From: Siderastrea radians
Lineage: Eukaryota; Cnidaria; Anthozoa; Scleractinia; Rhizangiidae
Assembly: GCA_964017195.1 (NCBI GenBank)
Contig: OZ024895.1
Span: forward strand, 31,617,375-31,681,374
Length of the DNA stretch: 64,000 bases
Reading direction: 5' to 3'
Both the position numbers and the translations under genes were made by a program. Below, piece after piece: positions 45,374 to 57,711 of the stretch. How positions within the stretch are numbered: the first letter of the stretch is position 1; each line of letters begins with the position of its first letter. Below the pieces are notes generated by a model. The model ran no database searches, had not been told where the DNA came from, and saw only the letters and a list, made by a program, of their open reading frames with translations.

Positions 45374-45879
45374 TACCGTATGTTCTCGATTTAACGCCGG
45401 GGACGCTTATTTAGAACTAGACCTTGTAGACCTTGTAGACCTGGTGTTTATTTGAACCCGGTTTTTACTCGTGGCCTGGCGTTTAATAAATTAGGGGTAT
45501 TTTCATCATTTTTGACAGCGTTTATTTCTGTGGTCTTTACTACTGTAAGTGAACTAAATTTACAGCAAAATATAGGAAAAACGCAGGAAAAACAGGAACA
45601 AAATGTAACCGAATTCGTCTCTAGTCGATAAAATTCAAAACAAGGCGGGAGAATTGGGTGTTAAGTAGAGTATAGAGTACATTACTCCAACTCCTGTTCG
45701 CTGAAATGAGCGAAATAAATTGAAATCATGTGCCGCAATTGCCATAACTGACCTTTAAATGAGAATCAGTTACGTAAAGGTTCAGTTTCAAATAAACGCC
45801 AGTACCTCGAATAAATGCCGGGGCGTTTATTTCAAATTTGACTGCGTGGACCCGGCGTTAATCGAGAAAACATACGGTA
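45374..45879. repeat. MITE with TACCGTATGTTCTCGAT ends
   Basis: Inverted ends at 45374 and 45879 with the GCCGGG motif. A related larger element is at 61819-63486. TA target duplication is likely. Confidence 0.78.
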
Positions 45880-46599
45880 TACGTTCACAAACAAGAGCGT
45901 GAACAGCTTCGGAGATTCTTGCCAACATTGTACACCGTCCTTGTGTTGTTTATCAATACACACACTTAATGAGCTTGTCTCCAACCTCTGCGTGTAAAAT
46001 TTACCCGCATTTTCAGAAATTTGCGTGAATTTTTTTACACACATTCGTGTGTAGTTCTTTTTACATGCGTGTTTTGCACATTTTGCGCGTAATATAGCGT
46101 CTTTACACGCAGGAAGCGCGAGTGTGTAATGCTGCAATACCTGTCGCCGGTACATTGGATATCTTTAGGCAATAAATAAATAATCAAAAAGGCACGTAGT
46201 GGCGAGATGGTTGTAATTACCTCATATTTAGTAAGCACAAGTGGTGTTGGTGTGTTTGTTAGTTTTTTTTTTTCAATTGTCAACCGCAGCGAGTATTGCT
46301 GATTTTTTCCAGATATTTTTGGACAAAATTTTTGTTTTGCGAGGGAAACTTTTGTAAGCCCCGGCACTTGATCAGGCATGCAAAAAGGAGGGTTATTCAA
46401 TAATGTGTTTGCGTGTGATCGAAGCAATGCAATAGATACCAATTCGATAACCAAGATTAAATATTCAGAATTTAATAAAAACTCTGAATATTGTGTTGCA
46501 TCATGCATTATTCATCACAACTTTGGCGCCTAGCATTCTGTCATTTTGTTTACCTCAAATCATTGGAAATGAATGCTGTACGTGTGGAATCTAAACCGT

Positions 46600-46958
46600 A
46601 GGGTGCATTCTTTTGGGACCATTCTGGCTATTCTTATTCCGGTTTAGGAATCACAGAATACACGGAATTTCAATTTTGAAAAGAACTCTTTTTCTAAGAA
46701 CGGAATACCCAAGGCGGAGGTGACCTAAGAACTACTATGTCTGCACACGCGCAGGTGGCCGCGTAGGATTTCCCGCCAAAAATTTTCCAAAAGAACGAGT
46801 AAACCGTATTCCTTTCATTCTTTTCATTCTGCTATCGAGTGCAGAATGAACGGAATGATATAATGTTCATTCCGAAAACGGAATCGCTCCCAAACGAACA
46901 CAAATACCGTCTATTCCTAGTATTCCTATTTCAGAATAGTCCCAAAAGTACGCGCCCC
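46600..46958. repeat. MITE with GGGTGCATTCTTTTGGGACC-like ends
   Basis: The left end at 46600 and the right end (CCCAAAAGTACGCGCCCC) at 46958 are inverted; inner pairs of GGAATA motifs follow. Confidence 0.72.
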
Positions 46959-47207
46959 AGTAACGTATTGTTACGTACACCACGTTATTACTAACAGGAG
47001 GTGAAGTCCCCGCAAAGAATTACTAAAAAACTGCATCTCCTGTTATTACGAGCTCTCTTTATCACAGGCATCCTATTATTACGAGCAGGAACTGAAACCT
47101 TGGCAAAGAAGAATTGCTGATAGTTTAACTCCTGCTCTCTATTACAGCCAACCTATTAGTTATACGGACAGGAACTGAAATTCTGCCGAGAAAGAAGTAT
47201 TAAGACA

Positions 47208-47620
47208 GAATCCATTAGGAAATTGAGTAATTTTAATTTTCAGTGGACAAAAACCTTGTACCAGAATAATTAAAAGTATATCGCATTCTTTTTTACATTT
47301 TTTGAGAGCTATGGATGTAATTTGTTATCTGTAATAACCCCAAAGACAATTTCTTATGTGAGCCCGAGAAAATAAATTTCAAATTTCACAAAACGAAATC
47401 TTACGCATAAAAATTTACCTATTTTACCCGTGTTTACACAATTCCTGTGAAGTTTGAAATTTAATTTCACGGGCTCCCCTAAGAAATTGTCTTTGGTGTT
47501 ATTACAGATAACTAATTACGTCTATAGCTCTCAAAAAGTGTAAAAAAGAATGTGATAAACTTTAAATTATTCTGGTACAAGGTTTTTGTCCACTGGTTAC
47601 TCAATTTCCTGATGGATTCC
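47208..47620. repeat. Large palindromic MITE
   Basis: Arms of about 170 bp, starting GAATCCATTAGGAAATTGAG and containing TTGTACCAGAATAATT, face each other. Confidence 0.85.
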
Positions 47621-47622
47621 AT

Positions 47623-48424
47623 CTTAAGGTGTCTGAACACAGTTTGCGCGCGCTCTACCATTTGTACTGCTGACGTGAATTAGCGCGCGCACAAAGCTGA
47701 AAGCTTTAAGAAAATCAAACATGGCGCCTGTACAGCGATCATTTCATTTTGTTCAGTGAAGAATTTGTAAGCGTTTTTTCTTTTCCGTCTTAACAAGCAC
47801 ACAGTTTGTTATGTGTGAAAACGTCTGTTTTTCAATGTATTATAGGTAGTGCTATTGGAAAACACCCTGCCTTTCTGGGATTGTTTGTATGAATCAAGAA
47901 AGATCGAGAACCCTCTCAAACGAAACGCATGCACAGTCAACCAGAAAATTGTGACTGCATGGTTTAGTGGAAATGCACTGATTTCTACGGAACCGCTCTT
48001 TAGAATTTAATGAAATTCGCTAGAGTAATGGTTCAGAACACGCGTAACTTGCCTGCAGACAGAAATTGAAATCTCACAGAGGACATGTTCAGAAATCGCT
48101 AAAATGCAAAACACAGAATTACAGATCTCTCTGTCAAAATTTCACGAGACCAGTGTCAATAAGCCAGTATTGCTCCGAGTTTTTTAAAGACAAATGATGG
48201 GAAAAATCTAACGACTGGATTTTCTAAAAATAAATCAAACCCATTATTTAATGCCGGTTTATTGCCAGCTGCGTTGCCATGGCAACGGCACCCTGTCCAA
48301 TAACATCAAAATATAATCTTTTTTAGTTGAACTTGCATTTTGCCAATTTTGGCTGCCCAATTCAACTGTCAGTGGTTTGGTAATAACGCAAAGGTACAAG
48401 AACACTGTGTTCGGCCACCTTAAG
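47623..48424. repeat. MITE with CTTAAGGTGTCTGAACACAG ends
   Basis: The inverted partner CTGTGTTCGGCCACCTTAAG ends at 48424. The interior is non-coding. Confidence 0.75.
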
Positions 48425-48910
48425 TGTGGCCACTCAAATGAAACCTGTTGAGCAGTGTTTTCCTGTCTGCCTTGAGTCTGGATAAAATCCCAAAGTGTGA
48501 CCATTCAAACGAAAGCTGCTGAGCAGTTCGTTCCTGTGATGTAGCTTGTCATGCTGTACAATGTGGTTCTGAGTTTTTTCTGAGTTGACTCTGTAGATGT
48601 AATCCTAAAGTGAGTCGTGTTAAATAAAACCTATTGAGCAGTACTTTCCTGTGTTGCTATTTATAATGCTGTACAAGGTGGTTTTAAGTTTTGAGTGGGG
48701 ACAATATTATAACGTGTGACCATTCAAATGAAAGCTGTCGAGAAATACTTTTCTGTCTAACAAAGACTAAGGATGCATCCTAAATGAAACCTATTAAGCA
48801 TTTCTTTCTTGTGGTACTGCTTATTACGTGGTAGCTCTAAAGTCGAATCTGTGGGTGAAATCATAGTGTGGCCATTCAAATGAAGGCTGTTGAGCAGTAC
48901 TTTGTGGTGC
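48425..48910. repeat. Degenerate tandem repeat around GTGTGACCATTCAAATGAAA
   Basis: Irregular units of about 70-130 bp carry GACCATTCAAATGAAAGCTG and GAGCAGTACTTT. A further unit lies at about 53276. Confidence 0.65.
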
Positions 48911-48926
48911 AGTAAAAGCAAGATGA

Positions 48927-50390
48927 TCAAACACATATTTTCTGAATTGCCTTTCGTAACAGCTCCGAGACGACCCCTGCAGGAATCGTGGTTGATCTTC
49001 TTGTTTTGTTGTATAGCTTGGCATCTGTGATTACCCAAGTAATGTGAGAATGCCCCGAAAGAGAAGCTACTTTCCCCATGTGCCAATTATTCCCATTTAA
49101 ATTGAAAATTTCGACTACTGCTCCACCTGGTTGCATAAAAATGGGAAACCCATGTGCACATCCATGCATTCCAAAGAAAATATCTGCCGAGGCAACTAGT
49201 TCCAACTGGTTTTTTAAATGTAAAGTGTCTAACTGAACAGCTGTAATGGTAACGTTTGGAAAACTGTCATTCATTTCTTTTAAGATGTCATTCTCATTGG
49301 CAATTTTCCGGTCGACTGTGCCGTCCAAATTCCTGGGGTGACTGTGATAGTCTCTCCTGAAGTTGACTAGAACGTGTATTTTGTGCTGGCTGCAGTTACG
49401 AGATAACTCCTTGGTTGGAATGCCGAACCGCTTTAGCACAAAACGCCTGAAAGGTTGAATGTGCTTGAAGGATTGAAGGTTTCTGTCTAATAGAGGACTG
49501 TTTACTCGCGGATAGCGCCACACCAGGTTTTCCAGGACAACTCCACTTGAATCGTTAAACATAGGATCGATGCCGAGTTTTATAAGGTTGTTAAACACCA
49601 CACTCCAAAAGGGATCCAGTGGGGTTGGTGAGTGTGCATCCATAAGAACTATATTCAGCTTCTCCGGTGCCACTCCTAAAATCTGCGTCGTGATATAAAT
49701 GTCTAGCAAATCAATTATTGTCCAATAAACATTTGCGTATTCGATTCTTTGAATTGCTAAGTAATGTCCACCGTAAAATGTCTGACTCACGTTCTGTAGT
49801 CGAGAAAGTGAAGGAATTGTAACTTCAAAGGCGAGCACCCAGGGGGCTAACGCGTCACGCGTTTTTGCTTTGTGAAGTCTCTCCTTAGCTTCGTCCATAT
49901 CGCGATCGCAATACAATGTAAAGAAGCCTTTTTTCAGCACAAAAAACTCGTCTTCTTCTTGGGGATGTTCTAGTTGTTTTTCAAGAATTTTTGCTCGAGC
50001 CAGCTTTGGTCGAATAGTGATATTCTTGAAGAGCACTATCCCATCTTGCACTTCATTTACTCTCGGCACGCATGACCGATTCAGACTTCTTGGTAAACTC
50101 GAATTCAAAGCGAGGTTGCTTGCAGCTGACTTGCTTGTTGAAGTTACCGACGAAGACAAATTCTTGAATTTTACAGTCAGAGTATCCAACGAGGTGGAGT
50201 TAGGACTTACCCCAGGCATTGGTTTCTTTTCATTTATATCCTCCGATACTTTAGGCGTTTCCTTTGTTTTTGACCACGTTTTCGGTACGTAAAGATTGGT
50301 AAAGAAAACGGCAAATCCGACAACAAAAATATAGAATTTGGTGTTCTTGACAGGTTTCGCGAAAATACAACTTGCTCTGATTCCAGCCAT
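48927..50390 (-). CDS. GT61-family glycosyltransferase, type II membrane protein
   Basis: A single-exon 487-residue host protein. A short cytoplasmic tail, one membrane anchor at residues 18-35 (KFYIFVVGFAVFF), a stem rich in Ser/Thr, and a luminal GT61 domain with NFRRDYHSHPRNLDG, FGMHGCAHGFPIFMQPGG and VEIFNL near the end. GT61 enzymes such as EOGT and POMGNT2 add GlcNAc or xylose to proteins. The acceptor here is unknown. It lies opposite to the GFM1 exons. The open frame suggests it is functional. Confidence 0.82.
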   Translation of the reverse strand: MAGIRASCIFAKPVKNTKFYIFVVGFAVFFTNLYVPKTWSKTKETPKVSEDINEKKPMPGVSPNSTSLDTLTVKFKNLSSSVTSTSKSAASNLALNSSLPRSLNRSCVPRVNEVQDGIVLFKNITIRPKLARAKILEKQLEHPQEEDEFFVLKKGFFTLYCDRDMDEAKERLHKAKTRDALAPWVLAFEVTIPSLSRLQNVSQTFYGGHYLAIQRIEYANVYWTIIDLLDIYITTQILGVAPEKLNIVLMDAHSPTPLDPFWSVVFNNLIKLGIDPMFNDSSGVVLENLVWRYPRVNSPLLDRNLQSFKHIQPFRRFVLKRFGIPTKELSRNCSQHKIHVLVNFRRDYHSHPRNLDGTVDRKIANENDILKEMNDSFPNVTITAVQLDTLHLKNQLELVASADIFFGMHGCAHGFPIFMQPGGAVVEIFNLNGNNWHMGKVASLSGHSHITWVITDAKLYNKTRRSTTIPAGVVSELLRKAIQKICV

Positions 50391-51142
50391 TTAGTCTTTG
50401 CTTTTGGTAACGATTTACATCCTAAACAGGAAAGCAACAAGTAAAGTGTCTCTTAGTAAAGTGCAGTAAGTTGTAGCGTTGAAAGAAGGACTTTTGCAAA
50501 AGTTTGAAGGATGTTATCTGCGCGTTTTAATGGTCAAGTTCTTCTTTCTAACGGTATCTTATATTTCTGACAAAGAAACTCTCGCGATGCAAAGAAGATG
50601 ACTGCCAGGCTAAAATAGCCTGCGTCGCAGACGTTATATAACGCTGGTAGGCTAAAGTGACGCGATAAAAATGATAGGTGACCATGTTGATTTAGGAGAA
50701 AATAGTCCATAAGGTATCGAGCAAGGAAACCCGACAACCAACCAAACTACTATTAATTAGTTATAGAATACTGAATTGCTTTTTGGCGCTAGGTTAGATA
50801 AGGAAGCCGACGGGTCCAAAAAAAAAACTTGCCTTTAGCAGGGGCCTCTTACCGATAGCGTACAACGTCCATACCGCGTCTGTGAAACGGTGTTTTCTCA
50901 AGTTGGTTTTAGATTATGCGAATATGCAGGGACCGCGCAGATCATTTTGAAGTGGTAGGGCTAAAAACTCTGGCCAAGACCTCGTGAAGCGCATATGCAA
51001 GATTAGACGCATGTTGTTACTTTCAAGTGGTAAAATTTATACATTATCCATGTCATCTGGAGCCCTAATAAATCAACCCAAACAAAAACGTGGTAGGGCT
51101 ATAGCCCTACCAGCCCCTCCCCCTCCGCGGTCCCTGATATTG
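50391..51142. other. Upstream region of the glycosyltransferase gene
   Basis: No coding feature seen. It probably holds the promoter of the GT61 gene and ordinary spacer sequence. Confidence 0.4.
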
Positions 51143-51655
51143 ATATGGCGGCGTATGTACGAAAGCGAGGCTTTTCGGTGACAACCGTTGCTAAGGGCCG
51201 ATTCACTTACTCGTTCTCTTATACGAGCGCGAGTTGTTTACACTTTTGTTCAAGCTATTTCTTCAAAGATTTCTCAAGAAAAGTCCTATTTGTGAAAAGA
51301 TATGGTTTATCAATCATTTTTCAATACCTCTGAGGCGAATTTAAGGTCAGTCAATTAAAAACAGTTTTGTTTGAGCCCGTATTGTTATTCAAATGTGTCT
51401 TGCAGGAATGCTATGGCGGCCGCCCCGTTGCTAAACTAAGTTCCGTAACTACAATCGCTTGCATTCGCTAAGTTTACTGTGCACGTACAAACGCCTTACC
51501 GAACAATAAAATGGTCACTTTCGCAGATGATTCACCGATGATTCAAGGCCTAGCTAGTTCCAACTTACACAGTTCTGTGACTTTAATAAAGGAGAAAGAA
51601 TAATATCACAGGTTGCAAAGTGTTCTTTTGCTTACATTTGACACCGAAACAAACC

Positions 51656-54006
51656 ATGGACAGACCTTTGGAAAAGATGCATGTCGTCGAACTCGAGCAG
51701 TTTCTTCGCGACAACAATGTGAACTTGAAAGGGTTAAAAGTGAAGGCACAGTTCGTGGAGAAGTAAGTTTTCCTTCGTCTGTTTTTACTAGAACTAAACT
51801 TTTAAAAGTCCTGAACTCTAGCTATCCTCAATTACTTGTACGCATGAGTGCAGTTTTTGGTGTATCGAACGTCGCTTTTTTTCGTGTTTTGTTGTAGACA
51901 AAGGAGGTACTCCAAAGGAAGTCAGTTAATGCTACAGGTACTTCAACGGGCACACAACCTGATCAATCACAAGGCACCCCGTCCTCCTCAAAAACTGACT
52001 CAGACCTGCTCAAGGAAAATGAAGAGAAATTTAAGTTCTGACCTTTAGAAAAGGATATGATAAAATACCTGGATGGCCTTCCTCCTTTTACGTTTAATGC
52101 CATTGTTCGATATGTGCGAACCTCTGGCAAAAATATCCAGCTGAGGGCTGACTATATGGTCATGAAGCTTTTTGAACGTGGGGTCAACTTTTTTATTGAG
52201 GGATACCTTCACAACGTTTTTGCCAAGAGAGCAATACTTTTTATTTCAGAGCCCTCTGCTATCGGAGTCTGCGAAAGAGTGAACCCCCCCCCCCCCCCAC
52301 AAAATTAGAGTAGCAATTTCCTTAAAAGAACCATATCATGTGTTAGGATCATCGTGCACCTGTGTTGCAGGGGAACTGGGGTTTTGCAATCATGCAATAG
52401 GGTTAATGTATTTAATTTCCCACTACTACGTGACAAGGGTGAAAGTGATCCCCGATGACCTGGTTTGTACGCCGCTTCCACAGCAGTGGCATAAACCAAG
52501 AGGGAAAAAAATTTCTTCTGAACCATTAATGGACATGGTTTTTAAAAAACCAAGGCTTGATTTTGGTCGTGAATAGTGGAACTTCAACAAAAAACTCAAC
52601 TGGAATTTCTTGCTCATTGTACCAGGCCATGAAAATACCTCCCAGTGGTATAGAAATAGCAAATTTTAAAAGTAACTTCCAACAGATAAACAAAAATTTA
52701 GGCCTTAGTTTGTACATGGATGAAGGCACAGCAATGGTGCCAACCAAGGCTCGCCCCACCCCCTTGGGTGGTTATTTGAGCTATCAACTGGCACCCACTG
52801 AAGGTAACTTTACAGTGACATGCAATGTCGATTTGTCTAAGGGGCCCACTGACATTGATGCAGTTCCAGTTAATTACCCACCCTTTACAATATCAACAGT
52901 CTGTCCCCTCTTTGCAGTTACACAATGTACACCAGAGTACCAATCCCCGTTTGATTTCCTGCAGTTAAGTGAAGCAGAGGCAGCTAAACTTGAACAGAGA
53001 CCCTTTTGCAAAGAAATAGTGATCAGTGGTAGACACATAGGAGGTCACGACTTACTGCATCTCGGTTTGGAGATATTCTGAGTTTAAAATCCATAAGCAG
53101 TGCTTTTCTTAAAGGGCTGGCTGAACAAACACCCTATGTTTTCTCAAGGAATATGCCAGAATCTTTGAAACATGGTATTGAACATGAGAGCACAGCTCTT
53201 AACCTTTTCATTCCCAGAGTCAGTTATGGAGACATTAAGGTGGTTCTAGCTTCTGAGTCTGTGGATGAAATCCTATGGTGTGACCATTCAAGTAAAAGCT
53301 ACTGAGCAGCACTGTCACATGGTTCTATATATGTTTTAGTATTTTACGAAAGGAAGTTTGAGATTCGTCTTGAATTTTGATTTTAGGCACCCTTGGGAAT
53401 GAAAGGGTAAAGCAATATTGCAATTACTTAAAACACAGTGGGCATCCTGTCAAAACCTTTCCCTCGGGATTTGTTGTCAACACTGGCTACCCATTCCTTG
53501 GTTGTTCTCCAGATGGGAAAGTCATCGATGGCGGTGAGGAGGATGCATTTGGTTTAATCGAAATTAAGTGTCCATACAAACATCGGGCAGTGACCCCAGA
53601 AACAGCATGCCATGGTGACAGTCAGTTTCACCTTGAACTTAAAGACGACTTTCCAATGCTTAAAAAAGCTCACAAATATTATGCACAAGTTCAAGGGCAG
53701 ATGGGCATAACAGGTGCAAAATGGTGTGACTTTGTTACATACACATTCAGGAGAATGGTCATTGAACGTATATATTTTGATGCCAATTTCTTTAACAATA
53801 TGATACTGAAGTTGGAGCAGTTTTTCTTTAAGCATTATGCAAAATATTTAAAGAATAATCCTATCGAGCAACAAACACTAGCTGCACAAGCAGAAGCATG
53901 TACTGTTACTTCGGCTTCTACTTCTGATACACCTATTGAAACCGTAGTAACAGTAGCAGCAATCAGCAGCACTGAGGAGCATTTAAAACCAGTATACTCC
54001 ATGTAG
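51656..54006 (+). pseudogene. SAP / SWIM / YqaJ-nuclease gene of the transposon (fragmented)
   Basis: In order: a SAP-domain exon (51656-51762, LEKMHVVELEQFL, donor GTAAGT), a linker segment to 52308, a SWIM zinc finger (SSCTCVAGELGFCNH) near 52365, a conserved central region to 53081, and a YqaJ/lambda-exonuclease domain split around 53100-53400 with GCSPDG, IEIKCP and YYAQVQGQM. Stops, frame changes and a repeat insertion near 53260 divide the frames. Some may be introns, but intactness is doubtful. Confidence 0.7.
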
Positions 54007-54169
54007 TTATTTTCTGTACTTGTTTGTGTATTTGTATTTTGTATTATCAGAATACATAAACAGTGTAAATATTCTTGCATATTTTTTTTAATGTCAATAT
54101 TTTAATAAGCAGTTTTACAATGTCTCTGTTCTGGGCCTATCACTAAGAAATAATTGGATTTTGAAGATT

Positions 54170-55369
54170 TGTAAGCATACCACATACTCTCCACATTTGA
54201 TTGAGACTTTCAGCTAAGGACAGTGGAATTATTTGATTAAATATCTGGAAATTCTTAATTTTGTTTATTGCCCTTTCAACATGAATCCTCTCAGAGGCGA
54301 TTTCCTGTGTTGCAATAACTTCGGAAGGGTTTTCTTAACTTCTGGATCCAACAAATGGTGGAATGTTGAGCCCAACACCCATAGGCTTAAGGAGATCAGT
54401 AATATTAAATCCTTTGTCAGCCATAATTACATCTCCAGCAGAATAAGGCAGTTTTAAAAGTCCGGATCTTACTGTTATTTCCCTGTCAGAGACGCGTCCA
54501 GCATACAATTGTGATATGAAAGTAATGTGACCACTGGGAGAAATACCAATCAGACCCTTGAAAGTGGTGTGACTCTTGTAACTGGAATATGTCTCACTGT
54601 GGAGAACCAACGAGGACGGAGTTTGACACTTTATTTCTGTGCCATCAATGATGACTCTTGTGGAGGGATATTTCTCTTTGAAGGATTGAGGCATGGCCTT
54701 GTAAATTGCAGATCGACTTGGCCAAATGTTAAGCTGGCCAAATTTAAGGTACATAAAATTGATCCAGGAAATACAAATTCTGTTCACAGTTGACACATGA
54801 ACTTTAAACCTGTGAGAGAGGTCAAGCTCAAACAAGCCAAGCCTTAATCTTATCAAAACCATGAAAAATTCATCTAGAGTACTCAGCTTACGCCATCTAC
54901 CAGGTTTATTCCCTGGAATCTCCTCGCTGTTTGTAGGAGTGAAACTGTCATCAGTGCTGCTGGTAACATAAACAGTGTTCTCACCATTTTCCCCTGGACT
55001 CAAAAAATTATAGCAGGCCATTAAAGTTTGATAATTGGGAAACCCTGTGTAAAGGTTTATAATAATGTGTGAGTCTGAGTCTTTAAATTGTGCTATTCCG
55101 AAAACGTTTCTAGCAAGATCATCCACCGTCTTTAAAAGCTCTTTGTTTTCAAGTCTAAGAGCCTTAACTTCCTCTTCAAGCCTAGCAATCTCGTCTTGTA
55201 TTGGCGACTCTCCCAGCTCATCAGCCATTCCCACCTCCATATTTTCACTGACAGGAGAATTTTGTTTTTTTGTGGGAGAAGGCCATAGTCTCTTGCGAGG
55301 TGATTTTCGCTTGGGAGATGCGGGAGACCACGCAAACTTCGACGGAATAGCTTCATTCCTTAATAACAT
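54170..55369 (-). pseudogene. DDE_4 transposase with HTH domain, frameshifted near the C-terminus
   Basis: A 344-codon open part (54335-55369): basic N-terminus, coiled coil, an HTH_Tnp_4-like LSTLDEFFMVLIRLRLG, then catalytic VIIDGTEI (Asp) and AGRVSDREI (Asp). The last catalytic region (ERIHVERAI, Glu) lies downstream near 54260 in a different frame, so this copy is probably dead. Confidence 0.75.
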
Positions 55370-56564
55370 TTCGACGACCAGTTATGGTGGTAGTAAAATC
55401 TGATGGCTTGAGGTTCAATGAACAAATTCTGGTCCGCTTATTGATTTGGAAGTCAGCCGACACATCCCTTTTAATTTTGGTAATCCACGCCTGAAAAGCG
55501 GTCGAAAATAATAATTTAAGCTTATACTTGAAACAACATTTGAAGTAAGAAATAAATCACAAATGTACAAAATAGCAACACACACCTTTAGAACTGACGG
55601 ATCTTTTGGAAGTGTATGGAAGGTGACCTTTCTCCCATCCGAATGTATACGATAACCTGTTTTGTTGCACAACGGTACACAGAACGTTTCTGGCATATTG
55701 AAATTACACACTTCAAAAGACGACAAGCAAATTTTAATTACGTAATTAACGATTTCCAAACAATTTTCACTGGACTTCAGTCACAAAAACTGCGAGGGAG
55801 GAAAACATAGCTAGGCCTTGAATCATCGGCAAAAATGTCTATTATATCGTTCGCTAAGGGTTTCCAACGTACACAGTAAATTTAGCGATTGCAAGCGATT
55901 GTAGTTGCGGAACTTAAAATAGCGACCGAGCGGCCGCCATAGCATTCCTGCACGACACATTTGAATAACAATACGGGCTTAAACAAAACTGTTTTTAATT
56001 GACTGACCTTAAATTCACCTCAGAAGTATTGAAAAATGATTGATAAACCATATCTTCGCACAAACAGGACTTTTCTTGAGATATCTTCGAAGAAATAGCT
56101 TGAACAAAAGTGTAAACAACTCGCGCTCGTATAAGAGAACGAGCAAGTGAATCCGCCCTTAGCAACGGTTGTCACCGAAAAGCCTCGCTTTCGTGCATAC
56201 GCCGCCATATTTGCAATCGGTGTAATAAATTTTCGAAGATGATTCGTAGATTCCCGAAGGTGACTTAAAGTCTCCTGTCTATAACCCGAAGGCTTAGCTT
56301 TCTAAGATTTCCTAAGATGACCGGATGGTTAACAAAGATTTGTGGAGATGACCCGAATATTTAGATTATCCAAAAATAACCCAGTTCAGTAAACGCCGTT
56401 GCACGAATACCTGAAATCCTGAAGAAGGCAGTAATGCCTAAACACTGGTGTTTTTATCTGACAAACTATAGCGCCAAAAAATCATTTTCTCTATAATTAC
56501 CTAGTTCAGGGGTCTACGCAGTATAAAAATTATTAATATCGTCTTATGTAACCGACGAACTACA

Positions 56565-56720
56565 TGTGTGGCACCAAATTTTTGTGGGAGTTTAATTTTG
56601 CGGATGGGCGGTTATTTGTGTCTTGCGGAAACTAATTTTTGCGATTGGGAAAAACAGTTTTTCTTGCCGGGATTATTGTTTTTCGATTTTCAGGAAGTCG
56701 CGTTCAATTGGAACAAGAAA
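56565..56720 (+). repeat. Dispersed repeat, copy 1
   Basis: Starts GGCACCAAATTTTTGTGGGA and contains TTGCGGAAACTA. A second copy lies at 60862-61010. Short open frames in it are not genes. Confidence 0.75.
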
Positions 56721-56890
56721 TTTAGGGAATTTTCAGACGGCGCAGAGTCTGTCAGTTTCCTTTCCCTGGGCTGTTAGTGTATAAATAGTTCTCTACCTTG
56801 AATCGAACTTGATTCGGGCTCGAATGTGACTCGTGCTATGGCGCTCAAAACATCAACAGTCTAATATACGTAACTTACCTAGAATGGTAA

Positions 56891-57654
56891 GGGACCGTTG
56901 ATTTTTTATGGGGTAGGGGGGGCTGGTGGGATTTGATGGGTAGTACCTGTAAAATATAATGACCCCCCTCTACACTAGAAATTTTTTACCTGCCCCCCCT
57001 TGTAGTCCTGAATATTTGAAATGACCCCCCCCCCCAAAAAAAAAGAAAGAAAAAGGGACCAAGTAAATCGAGCTGAAAATAAATTTAACAGTCAATTTTA
57101 CCATTCAAGTCCTGCAGGAGTAAATGTCTTTATTCAGACAAGCACTAAAGGTAATTTTCTGGCAGGGGTTCCAGAGGTATCTTCCCCTGGAAAATGTTGA
57201 AAATTTAGAGATGCCCTAATGCAATTTGCTGCATTCTGAAGTACATAAACAGACAATTCATACTGGTTGAAAGCATTATTTTGGACATTGTTATTAGTTG
57301 TTCAGTTGAACCAAAAAGAGCTGACATTCCCCTGGCTGTATTTTATAATGAAACAGTTCGTGAGGTAGAGTAGCTGTTGGGTGTATAACCGAGTAGGGGG
57401 GTCCGGGGGCATTCTCCCCCGGGAAAATTTGAATTTTCAGAACCTTAGAAATGCTATTTTTGGCCTTCTGGCACTGATGTTTGCATTATTACAGAAGCTG
57501 TCACTACTAAACTTACAGGCAATTTTTTTGGTGACCCCCCCTTTACGCACAATATTTTTTCGGCTGGCCCCCCCTTTGAAGCCATATTTTTTTACATGGC
57601 CCCCCCCTCAAATCCCACCAGCTCCCCCCTACCTCATAAAAAATGAACGGTCCC
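56891..57654. repeat. MITE with GGGACCGTTGATTTTTTATG ends
   Basis: About 45-bp inverted ends with C/G-rich runs (GGTAGGGGGGGCTGG) at both sides. Confidence 0.8.
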
Positions 57655-57711
57655 TAAGTAACCTTTTTATCGTCAAAGCTTCCGAAGTCTCTTTCGCTAG
57701 TGTCTCCAATA

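Larger units (their letters stand above)
51143..56210. mobile_element. DDE transposon with ~410-bp inverted repeats and a YqaJ gene
   Basis: Terminal inverted repeats at 51143-51556 and 55806-56210 begin ATGGCGGCGTATG and are flanked by AT. Inside are a + strand SAP/SWIM/YqaJ gene and a minus strand DDE transposase. The pairing of a DDE_4 transposase with a YqaJ nuclease is that of ISL2EU-type elements; the superfamily name is tentative. Confidence 0.82.
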
